Part shown: piece after piece, positions 7,211-11,194 of the stretch
How the letters are laid out: each line of letters begins with the position of its first letter
Numbering within the stretch: position 1 is the stretch's first letter
DNA from: Candidatus Melainabacteria bacterium
Lineage (GTDB): Bacteria; Cyanobacteriota; Vampirovibrionia; 2-02-FULL-35-15
DNA: 11,194 nucleotides
Assembly (NCBI GenBank): GCA_023250175.1
Contig: JAHFBD010000057.1
Location: 1 to 11,194, forward strand
Direction of reading: 5' to 3'
Made by a program: the position numbers and the translations under genes
Notes under the pieces: generated by a model
Database searches by the model: none
What the model was told of the DNA's origin: nothing
What the model saw: the letters and a program-made list of their open reading frames with translations, nothing else

Positions 7211-7979
7211 AGCAATACCTCAAATTGCAATTATAACTGGCTCAGGAATTAAAGTCTTCAAAGAGTATAGTCCGACTTTAGAAATTAAATATAATCAATT
7301 GCCTGTTTTTAATGAGCTAATGTCTAAAGCTCAGTCCTTAACTCTAAGTTCTAGGAAATTACACACAATAAAAGGGCATGAAGGTACACTAAAGTTATAT
7401 AAAATAAACAAGGCATCAGTTTTAGTATTTTCTGGAAGGCGACATTTATATCAAGGATATGACATTTTAGATGTCACGACAACTATTAAATTAGCTTATG
7501 AGCTTGGGATAAAAAAAATAATAATGACAAATGCAGCAGGAGGAATTAATAAAAAATTAAAGAATGGGGATCTTATGTTAATCACGGGATTTATTGATTT
7601 AATGCAACCAACAGAAAGAGGAGTTTTAAGCAGTATAATACAACAGCCTAAAGAAGTGAAAACTCAATTAACTAGCCTCATCCAACGAAAATTTAAAAGA
7701 TATATTTGTCCTGGAGTTTATGCTGCTAACCGAGGACCTTCATATGAAACTTATTCAGAGATTAGATTATTACAATCATTAGGTGCAAGTGCTGTTGGCA
7801 TGTCAACAATCCCAGAAATGATTTGTGCCAAGAGCTTAAATTTGGATTTTGCGGGGATTTCTGTAATTAGTAATGTCTGGAACCCTAATCATAAACCATC
7901 CCACCTTGAAGTATTAAATGCAGTAACTAGAGCTAATAATAAACTAAATAAACTCATACTAAATATAATTGACAATTAA
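7158..7979 (+). CDS. Purine nucleoside phosphorylase (PNP/MTAP family)
   Basis: This enzyme of 273 residues cleaves purine nucleosides with phosphate to free base and (deoxy)ribose 1-phosphate, in purine salvage. Family motifs are in order: phosphate-binding ITGSG (26-30), SGRRHLYQG (92-100), TNAAGG (124-129), GPSYET (193-198, with base-contacting E197), VGMSTIPE (213-220) and VISN (236-239). Asn at 239 sits where PNPs recognise 6-oxopurines, whereas methylthioadenosine phosphorylases usually have Asp. This points to inosine/guanosine use, though an MTAP-like role cannot be ruled out. ATG 7158 follows an in-frame TAA a few codons upstream and is the only start giving a normal N-terminus, so the 53-base overlap with the divergent GHL10 gene appears real. 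The ribosome site is weak. It lies 30 bases before pgk and the two may share a transcript. Confidence 0.93.
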   Translation: MKGFLLKQTKKLLIKRFTAIPQIAIITGSGIKVFKEYSPTLEIKYNQLPVFNELMSKAQSLTLSSRKLHTIKGHEGTLKLYKINKASVLVFSGRRHLYQGYDILDVTTTIKLAYELGIKKIIMTNAAGGINKKLKNGDLMLITGFIDLMQPTERGVLSSIIQQPKEVKTQLTSLIQRKFKRYICPGVYAANRGPSYETYSEIRLLQSLGASAVGMSTIPEMICAKSLNLDFAGISVISNVWNPNHKPSHLEVLNAVTRANNKLNKLILNIIDN

Positions 7980-8009
7980 TAGTTGATAATTGATAATTAA
8001 TTAAATCTT

Positions 8010-9254
8010 ATGGATCAATTAACGATTAAAGATATTCCACAAAAAAACTTAGAAAATAAGAGAGTTTTAGTTAGGGTGGATTTTAATGTACCCATAGAAA
8101 AAAAAGATGGGCAAACTTTAATCACAAATGATTTAAGAATTAAAGCTTCTATTCCTACTATTAAATATTTAGTAGAATCAAAAGCAAAAGTAACATTGGT
8201 TTCTCATTTAGGTAGACCAAAAGGGTTTGATAGTGACTTAAAAATGGATCCTATAGCAAAACGTTTATCTGAACTGCTTGGAAAACCAGTTAAAAAAATT
8301 AATGATTCTATTGGTCCTGAGGTGCAAAAAATAATTGACTCTTTACAAAATGGTGATATTTGTTTACTTGAAAACGTCCGTTTTTACAAAGAAGAAGAAA
8401 AAAATGATCCGGATTTTGCCAGAAACTTAGCAAAGCCATTTGAGATATATGTAAACGATGCTTTTGGAACTAGTCATAGAGCACATGCTAGTACTGCTGG
8501 TGTCTGTGCTTATCTGAGTCCTTGTTTATCCGGGTTACTTTTACAAAAAGAAGTAGATTCACTAAGCAAGATACTTATAAATCAGATAAGGCCATTTACT
8601 GCAATAATAGGTGGTAGCAAGATTTCATCCAAGATTAATGTACTTGAACGATTAATTCCTAAAGTGGATACCCTGTTAATAGGTGGTGCTATGGCATTTA
8701 CTTTTATTAAGGCCAAAGGTGGAGAGATAGGTGAATCATTATATGAAGAATCTGCCCTACCGTTAATAAAAGATATTAATCTTTTAAAAGAAGAACATGC
8801 TGTAGCTTTAATACTTCCTGAAGATATGGTTTGTGCAAAAAAAGAAGACCTGGATACTAAAAAATCCAACAAAGAATTACATATCTATTCTATAGATAAA
8901 ATACCAAAAGGTTATATGGGGTTGGATATTGGTCCTAAATCTGCAGAAAAATTTGCTAAGTTAATTAGCCAATCTAAAACTTTATTCTGGAATGGACCAA
9001 TGGGAATGTTTGAAGATGATCAATTTATGAATGGTACAAAAACCATTGCTGAAGCACTGGTAGACATCACTAAGAAAAAATCAGTTAGCGTTGTAGGTGG
9101 TGGAGATTCTGTATCTGCTATAGAAAAATTAAATATACCATTTGATTCATTTAGTCATGTTAGTACTGGTGGAGGTGCTTCAATAGAATTCATTGAAGGT
9201 AAGCCTTTACCAGGAATAACATGCTTAGATAAAAAACTGTTACTACCTAGCTAG
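8010..9254 (+). CDS. pgk: Phosphoglycerate kinase
   Basis: This cytoplasmic glycolytic enzyme transfers phosphate between 1,3-bisphosphoglycerate and ADP. All motifs are present: VRVDFNVP (21-28), SHLGRP (65-70), LLENVRF (119-125), NDAFGTSHRAHAST (149-162), GGSKISSKI (201-209, a variant of the usual GGAKVSDKI), WNGPMGMFE (327-335), GGGDSVSAI (363-371) and STGGGASIEF (385-394). At 414 residues it is slightly longer than the common 390-400. The last codons (about L410 to S414) and the TAG stop at 9252-9254 lie inside mobile element copy B, so the natural C-terminus was probably altered by the insertion. The short A/T-repeat gap after pnp has no Shine-Dalgarno site. The enzyme is certain; the altered tail is inferred from the duplicated fragment at 10596. 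Confidence 0.98.
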   Translation: MDQLTIKDIPQKNLENKRVLVRVDFNVPIEKKDGQTLITNDLRIKASIPTIKYLVESKAKVTLVSHLGRPKGFDSDLKMDPIAKRLSELLGKPVKKINDSIGPEVQKIIDSLQNGDICLLENVRFYKEEEKNDPDFARNLAKPFEIYVNDAFGTSHRAHASTAGVCAYLSPCLSGLLLQKEVDSLSKILINQIRPFTAIIGGSKISSKINVLERLIPKVDTLLIGGAMAFTFIKAKGGEIGESLYEESALPLIKDINLLKEEHAVALILPEDMVCAKKEDLDTKKSNKELHIYSIDKIPKGYMGLDIGPKSAEKFAKLISQSKTLFWNGPMGMFEDDQFMNGTKTIAEALVDITKKKSVSVVGGGDSVSAIEKLNIPFDSFSHVSTGGGASIEFIEGKPLPGITCLDKKLLLPS

Positions 9255-9287
9255 TGTAATATCTCTAAGTAAACAACTTATAAGGTA

Positions 9288-9316
9288 AGATTTTATTCGA
9301 TTTATTTGGTAAAATC
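9288..9316. other. Hairpin 1 of element copy B
   Basis: AGATTTTA then TCGA (9288-9300, one bulged T) pairs with TTGG then TAAAATC (9306-9316) around TTTAT. Compared with copy A, one inner T-A pair has become C-G by changes on both sides, and two others became G-T wobbles, so pairing is kept despite sequence change. The outermost A-T pair of copy A is lost. Confidence 0.6.
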
Positions 9317-9358
9317 GTAATGTATTTTATAAATGACGGATTGGAAGTACTCTGGAAA

Positions 9359-9390
9359 GCCGGTTTTGGGAGCATAGCGAAAAAACCGGC
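9359..9390. other. Hairpin 2 of element copy B
   Basis: GCCGGTTTT (9359-9367) pairs perfectly with AAAACCGGC (9382-9390) around a loop with GGGAG and AGCG. It is the strongest stem in the window. No T-run follows, so a role as an intrinsic terminator for pgk is not evident. Confidence 0.6.
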
Positions 9391-9434
9391 GGCAGGTAGA
9401 AACAAAAGACTTCTATTCAGGTTTCTTAGTTTCC

Positions 9435-10325
9435 TCATGGATGGATGGGAGGCAGTGGGTGGATAGATGGCTCTTTTGGATTTACTGGTTCCTCTGGATC
9501 TTCAATAGGAAGAGGAATTATTCTGCTATCTACAGGTTCACCATATGACAAAGCACCTGCAATTTCTATAATTTGTTGCTCATGAGCTTTTACAAGATTT
9601 TTTATGTTATCGGGTGCAACTGAGCCATCCTCTGCTTTTAAAGAATCAATGTTAATGCCGTCAACTGCACTGTAACCGGTCTTATATACTACCCCTCCTA
9701 TTTTTAGGGTCATGCTAGTTCCTGCTATATAATCTACGCCACCATCTACAACTTCTATTTCAGTGGGTTGAGGAGGAGGTGGTGGTGGACATACACCAAT
9801 TTTCTGCCCTAAAAGTCTGACGTCTGTAGCGTCAAGTTTTTTATTACCATCCATATCACCATTTTTCATGGCTCTATACATTACAAAGTAATCGGTATAA
9901 TCGACTTTTCCATCTGCGTTAATATCACCTTGTTTTCTATCCTCTGGGTACTCTGGTTTTGTGTTTTGTAATTGATCTAACGGTGGGGGTGAAAACAACT
10001 CTCGAATAATAGCCTCATTCAAAAGTTTAAAATCGGTGTCATCAATCTTTCCATCTTTATTCATATCTCCTCTACTTAACACATTTCTTAGGAGGTCTAG
10101 ATCTTTTATATTTATAGTGCTATCTCCATTTACATCGCCTTTATCATTTGTGGGAGGTGGTAAAATCCCCTCTGGTCTAGATGTAGTGGTTTCCTCCGTA
10201 AGTAAATTTCTCAAAACCTCGTCAGAATCCATTTCTGGAAAGATACTTTTGGGTTTATTTGTCAAAGTAGAACTTTCACTAACTTGTTTATCCTGAGGCA
10301 AAAAACCAACCACTAATATAAACAT
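9435..10325 (-). CDS. Double-dockerin-like calcium-repeat protein
   Basis: This protein of 296 residues carries four dockerin/EF-hand loops in two pairs: DVNGDSTINIKD (64-75) with DMNKDGKIDDTD (87-98), and DINADGKVDYTD (134-145) with DMDGNKKLDATD (157-168). Paired loops of this kind form type I dockerin domains that fold on calcium and, in cellulosomes, bind cohesins; no cohesin is in this window. A run of seven prolines (180-186 region) leads to a C-terminal domain (about 188-265) I do not recognise, then a Pro/Glu-rich tail. Residues 1-10 (MFILVVGFLP) are hydrophobic but short and lack a positive end, so export is uncertain. The frame stays open upstream to about 10410 but without an ATG, GTG or TTG. 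ATG 10325 has GGAGG four bases upstream. The gene converges on pgk and is partly duplicated to its right. Confidence 0.82.
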   Translation of the reverse strand: MFILVVGFLPQDKQVSESSTLTNKPKSIFPEMDSDEVLRNLLTEETTTSRPEGILPPPTNDKGDVNGDSTINIKDLDLLRNVLSRGDMNKDGKIDDTDFKLLNEAIIRELFSPPPLDQLQNTKPEYPEDRKQGDINADGKVDYTDYFVMYRAMKNGDMDGNKKLDATDVRLLGQKIGVCPPPPPPQPTEIEVVDGGVDYIAGTSMTLKIGGVVYKTGYSAVDGINIDSLKAEDGSVAPDNIKNLVKAHEQQIIEIAGALSYGEPVDSRIIPLPIEDPEEPVNPKEPSIHPLPPIHP

Positions 10326-10595
10326 GATTCCTCCACCATTTCTAATTACTATAAAGTCTTCTCCTTGGAAAATATTTAGTAATTCATTAGGAAATAATAG
10401 TCCTACTTAATTAATGTAAAGTAAAAGAATTGAGTTAAAAAAGAATTTCTTTGGTGAATTGTTTTTAAGTTTTGTGTCTTGATTTTTTTTTGCTGTGGAG
10501 GTTTCCCTTGATAATGTGATTACTAAACAGAAGCATACCAAAGACAGATTAATAGAAATTTAAGAACAGAAATTTTTAAATCAGATTTTATAAAT
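10326..10595. other. Intergenic region between duplicated units
   Basis: These 270 AT-rich bases have no credible gene. They should hold the promoter of the dockerin gene at 9435-10325. An AAGGAG on the minus strand near 10363-10368 has no usable start codon at the right distance. A TTTACA and a TATTAT on the minus strand are only about 15 bases apart, too weak to call. The right edge (10595/10596) is the junction of the tandem duplication. Confidence 0.5.
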
Positions 10596-10794
10596 TGAAG
10601 CACAGGTAGACATTACTAAGAAAAAATCAGTTAGTGTTGTAGGTGGTGGAGATTCTGTATCTGCTATAGAAAAATTAAATATATCGTTTGATTTGTTTAG
10701 TCATGTTAGTACTGGTGGAGGTGCTTCAATAGAATTTATTGAAGGTAAACCTCTACCAGGAATAACATGTTTATATAAAAAGGCTTCTATTTAG
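10596..10794 (+). pseudogene. Duplicated 3' fragment of pgk
   Basis: This stretch repeats pgk codons 348-409 with about a dozen base differences by eye, most of them silent. It has no start codon or promoter context, and an in-frame TAA (10591-10593) sits directly before the homology begins, so it is a remnant rather than a gene. The reading frame is still open through the conserved VVGGGDSVSAI and STGGGASIEF motifs and ends ...KKASI at TAG (10792-10794). This ending lacks the mobile element and probably shows how pgk ended before copy B inserted. The stop overlaps that of the convergent dockerin copy. Changes such as Pro to Ser and Asp to Tyr fit relaxed selection. Confidence 0.88.
10778..10785 (+). 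other. Uninterrupted target site of the MITE-like element
   Basis: AAAAGGCT in the pgk fragment aligns with the two 8-base direct repeats around copy B (AAAAAACT and AAAAGACT). The flanks match on both sides (ATGTTTATAT before, TCTATTTAGG after), so it represents the site without the element. One extra A precedes it compared with unit 1. Confidence 0.75.
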
Positions 10795-11194
10795 GTTTCT
10801 TGACTTCGCATGATAGGAGGAGGTATGACCTTTCGTTGTAAAAGGCTGACATCTTTAGAGTCAAGTTGCTTATCACTATTCATATCACCATTTTTCATAG
10901 CTCTGTACATTATAAAATAATCCGTATAATCAACCTTTCCATCGGCATTAATATCACCTTGTTTTAATTTCACTGGTTGTTTATTGTCTTGTGAACCGAC
11001 TTCTTGTGATGGTGAAAACAGTTCACGGATAACTGCTTCATTTAAAAGCCTAAAATCTGTGGCATCAATCTTCCCATCTTTATTCATATCTCCTCTACTT
11101 AACACATTTCTTAGGAGGTCTAGATCTTTTATATTTATAGTGCTATCTCCATTTACATCGCCTTTATCATTTGTGGGAGGTGGTAAAATCCCCT
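10791..11194 (-). CDS. Second dockerin-like protein, C-terminal part
   Basis: The last 133 residues of a minus-strand gene are visible; the start lies beyond the right edge. It is a diverged copy of the gene at 9435-10325 and keeps all four calcium loops: DVNGDSTINIKD, DMNKDGKIDATD, DINADGKVDYTD and DMNSDKQLDSKD, the last with Ser/Lys changes. The linker between the two dockerin pairs is different (SPSQEVGSQDNKQ instead of a Pro-rich one). It ends soon after the second pair with IPPPIMRSQET, so the poly-proline run and the whole C-terminal domain of the neighbour are absent. The TAA stop (10791-10793) overlaps the TAG of the pgk fragment on the other strand. The frame is open throughout, so the gene is probably functional. 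Calcium binding is likely; the partner is unknown. Confidence 0.82.
   Translation of the reverse strand, partial: GILPPPTNDKGDVNGDSTINIKDLDLLRNVLSRGDMNKDGKIDATDFRLLNEAVIRELFSPSQEVGSQDNKQPVKLKQGDINADGKVDYTDYFIMYRAMKNGDMNSDKQLDSKDVSLLQRKVIPPPIMRSQET

Larger units (their letters stand above)
9239..9403 (+). mobile_element. 165-bp MITE-like element, copy B, inserted at the pgk stop
   Basis: This full-length partner of 4636-4800 is also exactly 165 bases. The ends GTTACTACCT (9239-9248) and AGGTAGAAAC (9394-9403) form a 10-base inverted repeat with nine matches. Flanking 8-base direct repeats are AAAAAACT (9231-9238) and AAAAGACT (9404-9411). The duplicated pgk fragment further right has a single AAAAGGCT at the same place and no element, which is the uninterrupted site. 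The two copies share both internal hairpins and the GGAAAGC and GGGAG-AGCGAAAA stretches near the right end. The element supplies the last codons and stop of pgk. It has no ORF, so any movement would need an enzyme acting in trans. Confidence 0.8.
9050..10171. repeat. Tandem duplication, unit 1 (pgk 3' end plus dockerin gene)
   Basis: This segment, holding the last part of pgk and most of the convergent dockerin gene, reappears in the same order and orientation at 10596-11194. Relative to unit 2 it has two extra blocks: mobile element copy B, and about 350 bases encoding the C-terminal domain of the dockerin protein. The true right end of the unit is probably near 10595, since unit 2 continues past the window. 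Confidence 0.85.
10596..11194. repeat. Tandem duplication, unit 2 (continues past window)
   Basis: This is the second copy of the pgk-3'/dockerin unit. Similarity to unit 1 is uneven: high in the pgk part, lower in the 3' half of the dockerin gene, and perfect over the last 121 bases (11074-11194 against 10051-10171). It lacks the mobile element and the C-terminal domain block. Confidence 0.85.

Noticed and set aside
7980..8009. GATAATT direct repeats between pnp and pgk as a regulatory site
   Set aside because: Two short AT-rich repeats in a 30-base gap are within what such low-GC sequence gives by chance.
9359..9390. Intrinsic terminator for pgk
   Set aside because: The stem is strong but no T-run follows on the plus strand, and the same hairpin lies in copy A where it does not follow a plus-strand gene.
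10596..10794. Pgk fragment as a functional small gene
   Set aside because: An in-frame stop lies right before the homology, there is no start or ribosome site, and it covers only the last 62 codons of an enzyme that needs both domains.

Overview
The window is AT-rich bacterial DNA holding nine recognisable genes or gene parts, one pseudogene fragment and one newly recognised small mobile repeat family. No rRNA, tRNA or CRISPR array was seen. The low GC content, a cyanobacterial-style GHL10 family-10-like glycosyl hydrolase, an RlpA-type cell-wall protein and several proteins with dockerin-like calcium repeats would fit a non-photosynthetic relative of Cyanobacteria (Melainabacteria/Vampirovibrionia type) or another Gram-negative-like candidate lineage. 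That placement is inference of low confidence.

Layout. Positions 1-134 (minus) carry the start of an unrecognised, very acidic protein. After about 360 bases with no gene comes a minus-strand run that reads pyrE, thrS, rlpA-like in transcription order (3678 down to 496): pyrimidine synthesis, threonine tRNA charging, and a secreted double-psi beta-barrel protein acting on peptidoglycan. Divergent from pyrE, with only 17 bases between start codons, is an alkyltransferase-like DNA-lesion-binding protein (3696-4025). It converges on a small protein with a single EF-hand/dockerin half-repeat (4027-4557, minus). Upstream of that lies mobile repeat copy A (4636-4800), then a large secreted GHL10 hydrolase (4808-7210, minus). 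Its 5' end overlaps by 53 bases a divergent purine nucleoside phosphorylase (7158-7979, plus), which is followed by phosphoglycerate kinase (8010-9254, plus).

The right end is rearranged. The 3' end of pgk plus a convergent double-dockerin gene (9435-10325, minus) is duplicated in tandem: a pgk 3' fragment lies at 10596-10794 and a second dockerin gene runs off the window at 10791-11194. The first unit carries mobile repeat copy B (9239-9403) between pgk and the dockerin gene, and the second unit lacks it at the matching site.

The main discovery is this element. Both copies are 165 bp. Both have near-matching 10-base terminal inverted repeats (GTTACTACCT / AGGTAGAAAC) and both are flanked by 8-base direct repeats with one mismatch. 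An empty site (AAAAGGCT, 10778-10785) sits in the duplicated pgk fragment. The copies are only about 80-85% identical by eye, yet an internal hairpin is preserved with a compensatory T-A to C-G change. It encodes no protein, and copy B supplies the stop codon of pgk. It looks like a MITE-type element, perhaps moved by a transposase elsewhere in the genome, and I do not recognise it as a named family.
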